From: Chloroflexota bacterium
Lineage (GTDB): Bacteria > Chloroflexota > Anaerolineae > Anaerolineales > Villigracilaceae
Length of the DNA: 64,000 nucleotides
Assembly (NCBI GenBank): GCA_024434165.1
Contig: QMIW01000023.1
Span: 30,435 to 94,434 of the forward strand
Direction: 5' to 3'
The number at the start of each line of letters is the position of its first letter. Positions within the stretch are counted from its first letter, which is position 1. Both the position numbers and the translations under genes were made by a program. A model generated the notes under the pieces. That model was not told where the DNA came from, did not search any database, and was given only the letters and a program-made list of their open reading frames with translations. Positions 30,539-39,964 of this stretch are shown here, one piece after another.

Positions 30539-31504
30539 ATGAAAGTCTCCATCAAAACCGCCCTTTTGGTTCTCCTCCTTGCCTGTCTCTTCGGCTGGGC
30601 GGCGCGAAACGTTTTTGCAGAGTCAACTGCCATTACGGAAGACCAGTATTGGGCGCTGGTGCAGGAATCGCGCGATATTGTCGCCGGGCTCGAAAATGCT
30701 GCGGGGGAGAGAACTTCGCAGGAACTGGAACAACTTGCGGCGCGGTGGGATGCGGTCACCGAAGTGGAGGTGGATGGACGAAGAATCCCGGTTGACCATC
30801 AATATCTGACCATCCTGATGAGGTCGAACCCGCCCGACCTCGAAAAATTGGATGCCCTTCTCGCCTCTTTCCTGGACGCTAAGCGGGATGCACCGATGGG
30901 AGTTTTTTCTCCCTCCGACCTTGCCCCCCTCAATGAGATTCTGGCGCGTCCCGAATTTCAATGGGAGGAAATCCCTCCCAACCCGGTCTCGGACTGGATC
31001 CAAAGGATTTTCGATACGCTGAACCGCTGGCTGAATGACCTCCTTGGCTTTACGTTCGATGTCATCGGCGCCGATGTGACAGCGTGGGTCATGGGCATCC
31101 TGCTCGTCCTGGTGTTCTTTTTTGTGTTCCGCACCCTGTTCGCCGATTTTCTGAACGAAACACAATTGAGCGGGGAAAACGACGGCGAGGAACCGCTCAC
31201 TTCCGAAGCGGCGTTCGAAAAGGCGCAGCAGCTTTCGCGCGGCGGGGATTATCGTTCAGCCGTGCGGTATCTCTATCTTTCCACCTTGTTGATTTTGGAT
31301 GAGCGCGGCGTGATGCGTTACGACCGCTCGAAGACCAACCGTGAGTATTTGCGCAGCGTCGCCGATGCGCCCGAACTTTCCAAACCGCTGGAAGAAGTCA
31401 TCGAAGTGTTCGATAACGTCTGGTACGGCTACCATTCGCTGGGCGAGGAATCCTTCAAGCACTACAGCGACCGCGTGGAAGAACTGAAGGAGAAACGCTC
31501 ATGA
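30539..31504 (+). CDS. DUF4129 domain membrane protein
   Basis: A 321-residue protein: signal peptide or N-terminal helix (TALLVLLLACLFGWAARNVFA), a periplasmic-side helical region, a transmembrane helix at about 180-200 (WVMGILLVLVFFFVFRTLF), then the cytoplasmic DUF4129 domain with AAFEKAQQLSRGGDYRSAVRYLYLSTLLILDERGVMRYDRSKTNREYLR. DUF4129 proteins accompany transglutaminase, DUF58 and MoxR genes. The stop overlaps the next start by four bases (ATGA). Confidence 0.85.
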   Translation: MKVSIKTALLVLLLACLFGWAARNVFAESTAITEDQYWALVQESRDIVAGLENAAGERTSQELEQLAARWDAVTEVEVDGRRIPVDHQYLTILMRSNPPDLEKLDALLASFLDAKRDAPMGVFSPSDLAPLNEILARPEFQWEEIPPNPVSDWIQRIFDTLNRWLNDLLGFTFDVIGADVTAWVMGILLVLVFFFVFRTLFADFLNETQLSGENDGEEPLTSEAAFEKAQQLSRGGDYRSAVRYLYLSTLLILDERGVMRYDRSKTNREYLRSVADAPELSKPLEEVIEVFDNVWYGYHSLGEESFKHYSDRVEELKEKRS

Positions 31505-32640
31505 AGTTCTCCCGCGATACATGGCTGGGAGTCGGCATCCTGCTGGCGCTGGTGATCATTACTTCCATTGCCGCCGCCCAGCGGGCGGACGAACGGCGGA
31601 TCCCATACCTGAGCACCTCCTCCCGGCCCGATGGAACCCTGGCATTCAAACTCTGGCTGGATGAACTGGGATATGCTTCGGCGGAAGCCTTTTCGCTTTC
31701 CTTCAACCCCGAACCGGATATCAAAATCATCTTCATGATCCAGCCCTTTGTTTCCGTTACAGGCAACGAATGGAAACTGCTGGACCAATGGCTGGAACAA
31801 GGCGGCACGCTTGTCATCGCCGGCAGGAACGGCGTGACCGATGCCGCCATGGAGCACTTCGATTTCAATATCGAATACCTGCCGCAGCAGACGGAGGAAA
31901 TCCTCCCCGCCCTGCCGCTCCTGAAATCACCAATTCTCGATTCAAAGGTCGCGCTTCGGACGGACCTCGGCATCGGCACCACGCGCACGGATTTCACCCC
32001 GCTGATGACCGCCAAAGGCAGGCCGGTAATGCTGACCTTCGAGCAGGGAAAAGGGCGCGTCATCCTTGCCACAACGCCGGAAACGTTCACCAACCGGGAA
32101 CTCAAAAACCGGGCAACCGCCGAACTTATGCTGAACCTGCTCGCGTTTGCCGGTGAAAAGGGGGCAGTCCTTTTCGATGAATGGCATCATGGGTTTCAAT
32201 CCGCGAGTGCGGTCGGACCCGAGCAGTGGCTGAGAAGTACACCCGGAGGTCACGCCATCCTGTTTGCGGTCTTCGTCGTCTTCATCGCCCTCATCCTTCA
32301 GGGACGTTCCTTCGGACGCCCCGTGCCGCTCAAGCATGAGATCAAGCGCCGCGGACCGATGGAACACGTCACTGCCGTTGCAAACCTGAACCGCAAGGCG
32401 GGACATCGCAGCGAAGTGGCAAGGCAATATCACAACCGGCTCAAACGCCGTCTGGGACATCGCTACCGCCTCGACCCATCCATGCAGGATGAAGAGTATG
32501 TGACGGCGCTCGCCGGTTACAACCCCGCCGTGGATAAAGAGGAATTACTGCGCCTGCTGAAGCGCCTTTCGCAAACGGACATCGGCGAAGCGGAATTGCT
32601 GAAACTCTCCGCCGAAGCCGCAAAATGGATGACGGAGTAA
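31501..32640 (+). CDS. DUF4350 domain membrane protein
   Basis: A 379-residue protein with an N-terminal membrane helix ([19 protein letters not shown]), a Rossmann-like extracytoplasmic DUF4350 domain ([75 protein letters not shown]), a second helix ([16 protein letters not shown]) and a helical cytoplasmic tail. The domain resembles glutamine-amidotransferase-like folds without catalytic residues. It overlaps the DUF4129 gene by four bases and precedes the MoxR ATPase by 31 bases. These genes are usually found together in actinobacteria and Chloroflexota. Confidence 0.85.
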   Translation: MKFSRDTWLGVGILLALVIITSIAAAQRADERRIPYLSTSSRPDGTLAFKLWLDELGYASAEAFSLSFNPEPDIKIIFMIQPFVSVTGNEWKLLDQWLEQGGTLVIAGRNGVTDAAMEHFDFNIEYLPQQTEEILPALPLLKSPILDSKVALRTDLGIGTTRTDFTPLMTAKGRPVMLTFEQGKGRVILATTPETFTNRELKNRATAELMLNLLAFAGEKGAVLFDEWHHGFQSASAVGPEQWLRSTPGGHAILFAVFVVFIALILQGRSFGRPVPLKHEIKRRGPMEHVTAVANLNRKAGHRSEVARQYHNRLKRRLGHRYRLDPSMQDEEYVTALAGYNPAVDKEELLRLLKRLSQTDIGEAELLKLSAEAAKWMTE

Positions 32641-32671
32641 CCCGCCGGCGCGATCTTATTTTGGAGAGACC

Positions 32672-33628
32672 ATGCAAATCACAGAATTGAAACAGATCTT
32701 CGACACATTGAAAACCGAAGCCAACAAGGTTCTCGTCGGGCTGGACGATCCCTTTGAACTGCTGGTAGCGGCGTTGTTCAGCAACGGGCACGTCCTGCTC
32801 GAAGGCGTGCCCGGCACGGCAAAAACCCTGATGGCGAAAACGCTTGCCTTCATGGTGCAGGCACAGTTCACCCGCGTGCAATTCACGCCCGACCTGATGC
32901 CCTCGGACATCCTCGGCACCAGCGTGTTCGACATGAGCACCTCGCGCTTCTATCTCAAAAAGGGACCCATCTTCACCCAGCTGCTCCTCGCCGACGAAAT
33001 CAACCGCGCCCCGGCGAAGACCCAGTCTGCACTGCTCGAAGCAATGGAGGAAAGACAGGTCAATCTTGAAGGCGAGCGCCACCTGCTCGCCGCGCCTTTC
33101 ATGGTCATTGCCACCCAAAACCCCATCGAATACGAAGGCACATATCCCCTGCCCGAAGCGCAGTTGGACCGTTTCATGTTCAAGGTGCTCGTGCCATATT
33201 CGCCGCAAAACGTGGAAGTGGAAATCCTGCGCCGCAACCACCGGGGTTTCGACGCCCATGACATCGAAAGCTCGGGCATCAACAAGGTCATCAGCGCCGA
33301 GCAGGTGATGGCAATTCGCAAATTGATCCAGGGAGTGACGGTGGAGGATGGAATCCTCAACTACATCGCCGCCATCAACGCCGCCAGCCGCCGCTCCCCG
33401 GACCTGCTGCTGGGCGCCAGTGCCAGAGCCGCCACTCACGTTTTGGCTTCCGCCAAGACCTTTGCCGCCATGCAGGGACGCGATTTCGTCACGCCGGACG
33501 ATGTGAAGTACGTCGTCCCGGCGGTATTCCGTCACCGGGTGCTGTTGAAGCCCGAAGCCGAAATCGAAGGCTTGGATGCCGATGCGGTCATCAGCCGCGT
33601 GCTGGCTTCTGTCGAAGTGCCAAGGTAA
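32672..33628 (+). CDS. MoxR-family AAA+ ATPase
   Basis: A 318-residue MoxR ATPase. Walker A is GVPGTAKT (residues about 48-55), the MoxR-specific [17 protein letters not shown] follows, then Walker [28 protein letters not shown], sensor 1 [24 protein letters not shown] and sensor 2 in the lid [19 protein letters not shown]. MoxR ATPases are chaperone-like and work with DUF58/VWA partners, here encoded next. GGAGA precedes the ATG. Confidence 0.93.
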   Translation: MQITELKQIFDTLKTEANKVLVGLDDPFELLVAALFSNGHVLLEGVPGTAKTLMAKTLAFMVQAQFTRVQFTPDLMPSDILGTSVFDMSTSRFYLKKGPIFTQLLLADEINRAPAKTQSALLEAMEERQVNLEGERHLLAAPFMVIATQNPIEYEGTYPLPEAQLDRFMFKVLVPYSPQNVEVEILRRNHRGFDAHDIESSGINKVISAEQVMAIRKLIQGVTVEDGILNYIAAINAASRRSPDLLLGASARAATHVLASAKTFAAMQGRDFVTPDDVKYVVPAVFRHRVLLKPEAEIEGLDADAVISRVLASVEVPR

Positions 33629-33703
33629 TGATTTCAGGTGCGAAAACGCTCCCTCCGGCAGTGTGAGCGGGTTTTGCGCTGCGAACCATCTTCATAGAAA
33701 ATA

Positions 33704-35014
33704 ATGCTCCCTTCAACTCGCGGTGTTCTTGTATTGCTGCTTGCCGTCCCGCTCATTGCGCTGGGCGCATTGATTCGCGGCGTGGAATGGCTGGGCTGGG
33801 TCTATGCCCTGTTTGCGCTCGCCATGTTCTACGCGGACTGGCGCATGGCAGGCGGGGTTCAACGCTTCGATGTGGAACGCAAACATGAAAACAAACTCTC
33901 GCTTGGCGTGCAGAACCCCGTCACGCTCAATGTGAGAAACCGCTTGCGCCGCGGCACCAGTTTCCAGGTCCGCGATGAAGCGCCGGAGGAATTTCAGATC
34001 GAGACGAGGGTCATGGAGGGCAGTGTCCCGCCGCTGGGGACGTGGAGACAGATCTATCATCTTCAACCGCTGCGGCGCGGCGATTACAGGTTTGGCAACA
34101 TCACGTTGCGATGGCGCGGTCCGCTTGGACTGGTGTATCGCCAGGGGGTGGTGCAGGCGGAGACGCCCGTGAAGGTGTACCCGAACTTGATGGACGTGCG
34201 CAAGTACGACCTGATGCTGAGAAAGAACCGCTTGCAGGAGATGGGATTGCGGCACACCCGCATGTTCGGCGAAGGGACGGAGTTCGAACGCCTGCGCGAG
34301 TATTTGCCCGATGATGAATACCGCCGCATCAACTGGAAGGCGACGGCGCGGCGTCATCGCCCGGTGACGGTGCAGTACCAAACCGAAAGAAGCCAGACTG
34401 TGATTGCGGTATTGGATACGGGACGCATGATGCAGTCGCCCGTGGCGAACATCGCCAAGTTGGATTATGCCGTGAACGCAGTTTTGTTTTTGGGGTATGT
34501 TGCCACAGGCAAGGGCGACCGCGTGGGCGTGATGAGTTTCGCCGATGATGTCAGTCATTATCTCGCGCCCAGGCAGGGACGCGGTCAGTTCTACCGGATG
34601 CTGGAGGTTTTGTACGCAGTGGACGCCCAGCCAGTGGAACCAAACTACCGCAAGGCGCTGACGTATCTTGCAGTAAAGCAGAGACGGCGCGCGCTCGTGG
34701 TCATTTTTACGGATTTAAGCAGCGGCGCAAGTTTGGATTCGCTCGTGGCGCAGGTTTCACTGCTGGCGCGCTCGAGCCTGCCATTGGTGGTGACCATCAG
34801 CGACCCGGATGTGCACGCCGCCGCCGATCAGGTTCCGACGGATATGCTGTCGGTGTATCAGCGTGCGAGCGCCGCGCACATGCTCGATGAACGCCGCCTG
34901 GTGCTGGATACGCTCCGTAAACGCGGGGTGCTGACGCTGGACGTGCCCGCCAACCAACTTTCGCTGGCGGTGATCAACCGGTATTTGGAATTGAAGGGCA
35001 GGACGATGCTGTAG
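33704..35014 (+). CDS. DUF58 domain protein (MoxR partner)
   Basis: A 436-residue protein with two N-terminal membrane helices (residues 5-40), a beta-rich domain (RRGTSFQVRDEAPEEFQIE), and the DUF58/VWA-like module with the hallmark GTEFERLREYLPDDEYRRINWKATARRHRPVTVQYQTERSQTVIAVLDTGRMM. The altered MIDAS (LDTGRMM) is typical for DUF58. Such proteins are thought to be MoxR-dependent membrane assembly or signalling factors. It is the last gene of the plus-strand set; a SpoIIM-like gene converges on it. Confidence 0.9.
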   Translation: MLPSTRGVLVLLLAVPLIALGALIRGVEWLGWVYALFALAMFYADWRMAGGVQRFDVERKHENKLSLGVQNPVTLNVRNRLRRGTSFQVRDEAPEEFQIETRVMEGSVPPLGTWRQIYHLQPLRRGDYRFGNITLRWRGPLGLVYRQGVVQAETPVKVYPNLMDVRKYDLMLRKNRLQEMGLRHTRMFGEGTEFERLREYLPDDEYRRINWKATARRHRPVTVQYQTERSQTVIAVLDTGRMMQSPVANIAKLDYAVNAVLFLGYVATGKGDRVGVMSFADDVSHYLAPRQGRGQFYRMLEVLYAVDAQPVEPNYRKALTYLAVKQRRRALVVIFTDLSSGASLDSLVAQVSLLARSSLPLVVTISDPDVHAAADQVPTDMLSVYQRASAAHMLDERRLVLDTLRKRGVLTLDVPANQLSLAVINRYLELKGRTML

Positions 35015-35071
35015 GTTGAAACCATAATTCAAGGTCCCCAGTGCCCTCCGCGATAAAATGGATATGGCGAA

Positions 35072-36052
35072 TTATTCGAATTTCCACGTTTTTTGTTTTT
35101 CCCGTCCTGCCGTGAACAAATATGAATACATCAATACGCCGGAGAGGATGCCCACGCCCCACTTCACAAACCAGGGCATGGCTTCGTTGGGCGAGATAAA
35201 ACCTTCGATGATTCCGGCGAGGACCAGCCAGGGGACGGCGCCGCCCAGCAATTGAACGGCTTTGCGCGCGGCGATGGCGAGCGCGTCGCGCCGGCGCATG
35301 AGACCCGGCCGCAGTAGAGCCCACCCCAGCATCAAGCCGGAGCCGCCTGCCATGAAGATGACGCTCAGTTCGATGACGCCGTGCCCGACCACGAAGGTGG
35401 CGAGTTCAAAGCCAATGTCGTGGTAACTGGTCAAGCCCAACAGCCCGCCGAGGATCAAACCGTTTTGCACCAAAATCCACAACGTGAACAAACCGCCGCT
35501 CACACCGCTGGCAAATGCCAGAAAGGATACGCGGATATTGTTTTGCATGATGAACGAGGAGGCGTAGGGTCTTTCCTCCATCGAGATGTCAATCCACAAT
35601 TCCTTGTTTTCGACGATGGGGATCAGGCTTTGCACTTCCGCAGGCAAGAGCCAGATGGCGGAATCCGGCGATGCCGCCACGGCAAAGCCGGATGCCAAAG
35701 CCGGTATGATAAACATCAGAAAGGCGCTCAGGGTGAATATGAATGTCTCGCGGAACAGGCGCGGGAAACCGCGCAGGGCGAAATCCACGAGGTTTCTCCA
35801 CGCGAGCGGTTCGCCCTGGTAAAGGACGGAATGCGTGCGCGCCACAAGCTGATTGAGGAACCGGGTGATGCGGTGACGGGGAAAGTCCCGTTTGGCGAGC
35901 GCCAGGTCCGAGCTGGCTGCCCGATACAGGCTGGCAAGCCGTTCCACGTCCGAGGTGGTGAGGCGTTGTACATCTTTTTGGGTGCGTTCGAGCAGTTCGC
36001 TCAAAAGTTCCCATTCGCGCCTGCGCGACTGGTAAAATTCATCAACATTCAT
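35072..36052 (-). CDS. Stage II sporulation protein M-like membrane protein
   Basis: A 326-residue protein of the SpoIIM / DUF95 family. The N-terminal soluble part has the typical MNVDEFYQSRRREWELLSELLERTQ and VERLASLYRAASSDLALAKRDFPRHRITRFLNQLVARTHSVLY; about five membrane helices follow, with the conserved MQNNIRVSFLAFASGVSGGLFTLWILVQNGLILGGLLG and a GHGVIELSVIFMAGGSGLMLGWALL stretch. In non-sporulating bacteria the gene travels with RDD, DUF58 and MoxR genes, as here. It is divergent from the RDD gene. Confidence 0.9.
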   Translation of the reverse strand: MNVDEFYQSRRREWELLSELLERTQKDVQRLTTSDVERLASLYRAASSDLALAKRDFPRHRITRFLNQLVARTHSVLYQGEPLAWRNLVDFALRGFPRLFRETFIFTLSAFLMFIIPALASGFAVAASPDSAIWLLPAEVQSLIPIVENKELWIDISMEERPYASSFIMQNNIRVSFLAFASGVSGGLFTLWILVQNGLILGGLLGLTSYHDIGFELATFVVGHGVIELSVIFMAGGSGLMLGWALLRPGLMRRRDALAIAARKAVQLLGGAVPWLVLAGIIEGFISPNEAMPWFVKWGVGILSGVLMYSYLFTAGREKQKTWKFE

Positions 36053-36110
36053 CGTGACCTATCTTTCGGGGAGAGCATCCCGCCATTTCAAGGATTGAAC
36101 AATTATACCC

Positions 36111-36902
36111 ATGACAGACTCAAACGACCTTCTTAAAATTGACACGCCCGAAAATGTAACCTTCGATTACGACATTGCAGGCATCGGCTCGCGCTTCCTT
36201 GCGGCGCTGATTGACACCGCCCTGATCGTCATTGTGCAGGTGATCCTCTTCGGCGGGGTGATTCTGGTTATAAGCCTGCCGCAGGTAGAAATGACGGGTG
36301 CCGTTGCAAGCTGGCTGTTTGCCATTGCCGGGCTGGTGAGTTTCGTGTTCTTGTGGGGCTACTATATCTTCTTCGAGATCCTTTGGAACGGGCAGACGCC
36401 CGGCAAACGGCAGATTGGATTGCGGGTCATCCGCGTGGATGGGACGCCCGTGAGCGCCAGCGAAGTGATTATCCGCAACCTCGTCCGCATCATTGATTTT
36501 CTGCCAAGCGCTTACGGCATCGGCGTGGTGACCATGTTCATCAACCCCAATTCGCGCCGCGTGGGAGACCTTGCCGCGGGCACCATCGTGGTGCATGACC
36601 GCGCCGTTAAGAACCTCAGCGACCTTTCGCCCGTGCGCCCGTCCTCGCTGGCTGTGCCGGGAGCGCAGGCGTATCTGCCGGAGGGCTTCCCGGTGGAGCA
36701 GGTTTCGGAACACGAATTGCATATCATCGAGGAATTCCTTTCGCGCCGGAAGAGCCTCTCCAACAGTTCGAAGCTTGCGCATCACATTCTCACCTCGATC
36801 GTGACCCGCCTGGGACTGCCCGCTGATTCCGTGCCTTTTGCCCACTCCGAATTCATTCTCGCCGAGATTTACAGCGCGCGCAGGTCGGGGGCATCGGAAT
36901 AA
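36111..36902 (+). CDS. RDD family membrane protein
   Basis: A 263-residue protein whose first 160 residues form the RDD domain: the opening ENVTFDYDIAGIGSRFLAALIDTALIVI, LWGYYIFFEILWNGQTPGKRQIGLRVIRVDGTPVSASEVIIRNLVRIIDFLP and a final RRVGDLAAGTIVVHDR. Three transmembrane helices are present. A soluble C-terminal tail of about 100 residues carries no known domain. RDD proteins next to SpoIIM and DUF58 genes are common; some are Na+/H+ exchangers, but most have no known role. Confidence 0.9.
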   Translation: MTDSNDLLKIDTPENVTFDYDIAGIGSRFLAALIDTALIVIVQVILFGGVILVISLPQVEMTGAVASWLFAIAGLVSFVFLWGYYIFFEILWNGQTPGKRQIGLRVIRVDGTPVSASEVIIRNLVRIIDFLPSAYGIGVVTMFINPNSRRVGDLAAGTIVVHDRAVKNLSDLSPVRPSSLAVPGAQAYLPEGFPVEQVSEHELHIIEEFLSRRKSLSNSSKLAHHILTSIVTRLGLPADSVPFAHSEFILAEIYSARRSGASE

Positions 36903-36927
36903 CAAATCAAGAACAAGGAGACCATTT

Positions 36928-37503
36928 ATGAGCGAATCGAAAAAAATTTGGATCGCCTTTGCGGTCGTGGGAGTCCTCTGCTGCTGCATGGCAGGCGGCG
37001 CCTATTGGGGATTGAACCGGTTTAGCAAAAGCATAGAGAACATGGCGAAAGGCGACCCGACCGCCATTGCGGAAATACAGGAGGAGATTGCGGAATTCGA
37101 CATACCGTCCGGCTACCAGCCGATGGCGATGTCCCTGCTGATGTACGACATCTTTTATCTGACGCCGGAAACCCCGGAGGACGGACCGATGATCATGCTG
37201 ATGCAATATGGCGGCATGATCTCTGCAAACCGCGAGGAAATGGAACGCAGTTTGCGGGAAGCCGCCGAACAACAGAACCCCCAGCCGGGCGTGTCCATGC
37301 AGGTGGTGGATTCGTTCGAAACGGTCATTCGCGGCGAGACCGTCACGGTAACCGTGAGCGAAGGGGAAACCGGCGTGCTGACCATGCGTCAATGGATGGC
37401 CATCTTCGAGGGCAATAACGGACCGGTCATTCTGATGATACAGGGAGATACCAGCGCATGGGACGATCAGATGCTGAAGGATTTCATCCAGTCCATAAAA
37501 TGA
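36928..37503 (+). CDS. Single-pass membrane protein of unknown function
   Basis: A 191-residue protein: short basic N-terminus, one transmembrane helix with a CCC cluster (IAFAVVGVLCCCMAGGAYWGL, residues 9-29), and an acidic extracytoplasmic domain rich in methionine (YQPMAMSLLMYDIFYLTP, MIMLMQYGGMISANREEMERSLREAAEQQNPQPGVSMQVVD) ending in a predicted beta-alpha unit. AAGGAG lies eight bases before ATG 36928. It follows the RDD gene by 25 bases, so co-transcription is likely. No family recognised. Confidence 0.75.
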   Translation: MSESKKIWIAFAVVGVLCCCMAGGAYWGLNRFSKSIENMAKGDPTAIAEIQEEIAEFDIPSGYQPMAMSLLMYDIFYLTPETPEDGPMIMLMQYGGMISANREEMERSLREAAEQQNPQPGVSMQVVDSFETVIRGETVTVTVSEGETGVLTMRQWMAIFEGNNGPVILMIQGDTSAWDDQMLKDFIQSIK

Positions 37504-37589
37504 ATCTTCTCTCGATGGGTTGAAGCCTGCCCCTTGGAACCTGCCTCACCATCAATTTCGGGAAGGATACCGGGGCGTATAATCCACGC

Positions 37590-39134
37590 ATGAATCGCAA
37601 ACTCGACCTTCCCGCCCTTCTGCTTTTCGCCGCCCTGCTCTTCGGGGTCATCGTCCGTTTTTATCCCGCCGCCGCGAACGGGTTTCCGCTCAACGACGGC
37701 GGGATGTTCTACACGATGACGCAGGACTTGAAGGCAAACGGATACGCGCTCCCGGAATTCACAACCTACAACCAGGCGGATATTCCCTTCGCCTACCCGC
37801 CCTTCGGATTTTACGCCGCCGCGCTTCTTTCCGCGCCCGCGCCTGGTTCCGGTCTATGGGTCTTTCTCTACCTCCCGGCTTTCGTCAACTCTCTCGCCAT
37901 GCTGGCGTTTTACCTGTTCGCCAGGGAGATTCTCAACTCGCGCCTGACCGCCGTACTGGCGGCGTTGTTCTATGTTCTCCTGCCGCACTCGTTCGTCTGG
38001 CAGGTGATGGGCGGAGGAATCACCCGCGCCTTCGGCATGTTGTTCCTGCTGTTGACGCTCTGGCAGGCGGCACAATTATTCAGAAATTACAAACCCAAAC
38101 ACCTCGCGCTTGCCATCCTCTTCGGCGCAGGAGCAGTGACCAGCCACCCGCAGACGGCGCTGCACGCGGCTTTGGGCGGATTCCTGCTTTTCCTTTTTTA
38201 TGGGCGCGGCAAACGCAGCCTGCTCTTCGCCGTTTTGGTCGGGTTGGGTGTGGCGTTGCTCAGCGCGCCCTGGTGGGGGACGGCGCTGTCGCGTCATGGC
38301 TTGGAGCCGTTCCTGTCCGCCGGGGGGACGAGTCCACGCACGCTTGAATCGTACCTCTCGATTCTGAGCGTCAACTCGCTGGAAGATTATCTCGTTCTGC
38401 CCGTTCTTGCGCTGGCGTTCATCGGGTTTTTCTTTGTCCGGCAGGCGCCGTTCAATCGGTATTTCCCGCCTGCATGGGCGGCGCTTGCCGTCCTGCTCGA
38501 CCCGCGCGGCGGAGACGGGTTCGCCCTGCTTGCCCTGCTCCTCCTGGCAGGCGGCGGGCTGGTCATACTCTCCGCGTGGATCAGCCGTGAAAAGGACGAA
38601 CAGCCCGAACGTCTGATGATGAAGCGCGGGAACTCGGCTCTGCTTTTCGGGCTGACGATCTTCCTCCTGCTCGGCGGAATCGTCTTCGACTTCCAACTGG
38701 TCAACACAAGTTTGAAGACGAAGGATTTGGAACTGATCGAATGGGTCGAGGCGAACACGGCGGACGGCGCGTTCCTGCTGGCAACGGGACGCGAGTTTTC
38801 GATGAGCGACCCTTTGCAGGAATGGTTCCCCGCCCTGACGAGACGCAGGAGCCTGACCACGATGCAGGGATTGGAATGGACGCTTGCGGGCAATTTCTTC
38901 CCCTGGTACGAACAGGTGACCGCGTTCCAGCGCTGCGCCGATATTCTGTGCGTGACGGAATGGGCAGCGCGCAACGGCGTGGAGTACGATTATTTGATCG
39001 TGCTGATTCCCGATGAAGACGATACGGGCGGTTTGAGCGAGTCGCTGAGGAGTTTGGGTATCTCTGCGCGGGGTTCGGATTCGCACGTTCTGATCTTCGA
39101 ATCGGATCATGCGCTGATATTTCAGGTTCGATAA
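37590..39134 (+). CDS. GT-C type glycosyltransferase-like membrane protein
   Basis: A 514-residue polytopic protein with about ten transmembrane helices and a C-terminal extracytoplasmic domain. The first loop carries acidic residues (AANGFPLNDGGMFYTMTQDLK) as expected for metal-independent GT-C enzymes acting on polyprenyl-linked sugars; a WVEANTADGAFLLATGREFSMSDPLQEWFPALTRRRSL segment in the C-terminal domain is typical of PMT-like proteins of Chloroflexota and Archaea. No specific acceptor can be named. It stands alone, followed by a structured repeat and a bidirectional terminator. Confidence 0.75.
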   Translation: MNRKLDLPALLLFAALLFGVIVRFYPAAANGFPLNDGGMFYTMTQDLKANGYALPEFTTYNQADIPFAYPPFGFYAAALLSAPAPGSGLWVFLYLPAFVNSLAMLAFYLFAREILNSRLTAVLAALFYVLLPHSFVWQVMGGGITRAFGMLFLLLTLWQAAQLFRNYKPKHLALAILFGAGAVTSHPQTALHAALGGFLLFLFYGRGKRSLLFAVLVGLGVALLSAPWWGTALSRHGLEPFLSAGGTSPRTLESYLSILSVNSLEDYLVLPVLALAFIGFFFVRQAPFNRYFPPAWAALAVLLDPRGGDGFALLALLLLAGGGLVILSAWISREKDEQPERLMMKRGNSALLFGLTIFLLLGGIVFDFQLVNTSLKTKDLELIEWVEANTADGAFLLATGREFSMSDPLQEWFPALTRRRSLTTMQGLEWTLAGNFFPWYEQVTAFQRCADILCVTEWAARNGVEYDYLIVLIPDEDDTGGLSESLRSLGISARGSDSHVLIFESDHALIFQVR

Positions 39135-39137
39135 TAG

Positions 39138-39244
39138 ACCTCTTGCAAAAGTCAACTGCAGGTCAGGCTCGCAGCCTGACATAATCTTGGTTTGGGGGAT
39201 TGGGCGGGTTTTCAACCTGCCCAACAAATACGTATGCAAAAGGT
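39138..39244. repeat. Inverted-repeat element with two internal hairpins
   Basis: ACCTCTTGCA (39138) and TGCAAAAGGT (39235) are imperfect inverted ends. Between them are two hairpins, GTCAGGCT-CGC-AGCCTGAC (39162-39180) and GGGCGGGTT-TTC-AACCTGCCC (39202-39222). The outer-stem-plus-two-hairpins layout is like the repeat units at 50481 and 54762, though the sequences differ. Confidence 0.7.
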
Positions 39245-39327
39245 TTAATGGATTTTAGCAGGGGATTCATGCTGCTCCGCAAAGGCGGGATGAATCTCGC
39301 GGTACTGCGTAAGGCGAGTCGTTAAAT

Positions 39328-39363
39328 CAAAACTCACCCCAGCCATCGGGGTGAGTTTTGATT
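39328..39363. terminator. Bidirectional terminator
   Basis: CAAAACTCACCCC and GGGGTGAGTTTTG form a perfect 13-bp stem whose A/T ends supply a T-run on both strands. It separates the plus-strand glycosyltransferase from the minus-strand surface-protein gene. Confidence 0.85.
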
Positions 39364-39380
39364 TCGGGTGGAGAAAACAG

Positions 39381-39904
39381 TTAGCGGGTCGGGGCGAAGC
39401 GCAGCCGCCGCGCCAGGAGAATCACGACGATGAAGGCGAGCGCCATCACAGCCAGTCCGGGAATTCCAACATCTTCCACCAAACCGGTTTGCGGCAGGCT
39501 CGTGGATGTGGGCACAATGGTCAGTTGCGCGATTGCCGCCTGGGTCAATGCCGCAGCGACGGTGGCGGTGGGGGGGTCTGGGTGACCGTGGCAACGTTGA
39601 CGACGGCGGTGGCGGTGGGCGGCTCGGTGGCGGTCGGCAGGATGGATGCCTCGAAGGTGGCGGTCAACGCCTGATTGATGAAGTTGGTGTTGGCGGCGGC
39701 GGTCTCTGTGGCGGCGGCAAATTGCGCCTGCTGTGCGGCGCGCGTCTGTGCGCTGAAAAGATAAACGCCCACCAGACAGGCAACCGAGATCAGGATGATC
39801 CCGCCCAGGATTGCAGCTGCAATGAGGAACGTCCGGTTGTTGCTCGATTCCTCGGGGAGCGGGGCGTCATCGGGGGTTTCGAAATTGCTGTCATCGAAAG
39901 ACAT
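39381..39904 (-). pseudogene. LPQTG-type surface protein, frameshifted at a G7 tract
   Basis: The 5' part encodes an acidic N-terminus, one membrane helix (FLIAAAILGGIILISVACLVGVYLF) and an A/T/P-rich extracytoplasmic stretch ending in TATAVVNVATVTQTPP. The frame then breaks at seven consecutive G (plus strand 39570-39576) and stops soon after. One extra base in that run would restore 174 residues ending VAAALTQAAIAQLTIVPTSTS, then LPQTG, a second hydrophobic helix and ARRLRFAPTR. That tail is a sortase-sorting-signal-like end. The break is either phase variation, mutation or a sequencing error. It follows the operon ending at 39965 by 60 bases. Confidence 0.75.
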
Positions 39905-39964
39905 GAATCACTCTCCTGATTGGTTTATCAACCACAAAACACCTGGAATAATAACTGGGGGATA

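Noticed and set aside
38076..39239. Minus-strand open frame of 387 codons
   Set aside because: Antisense to the GT-C membrane protein, without ribosome-binding site or domain signal.
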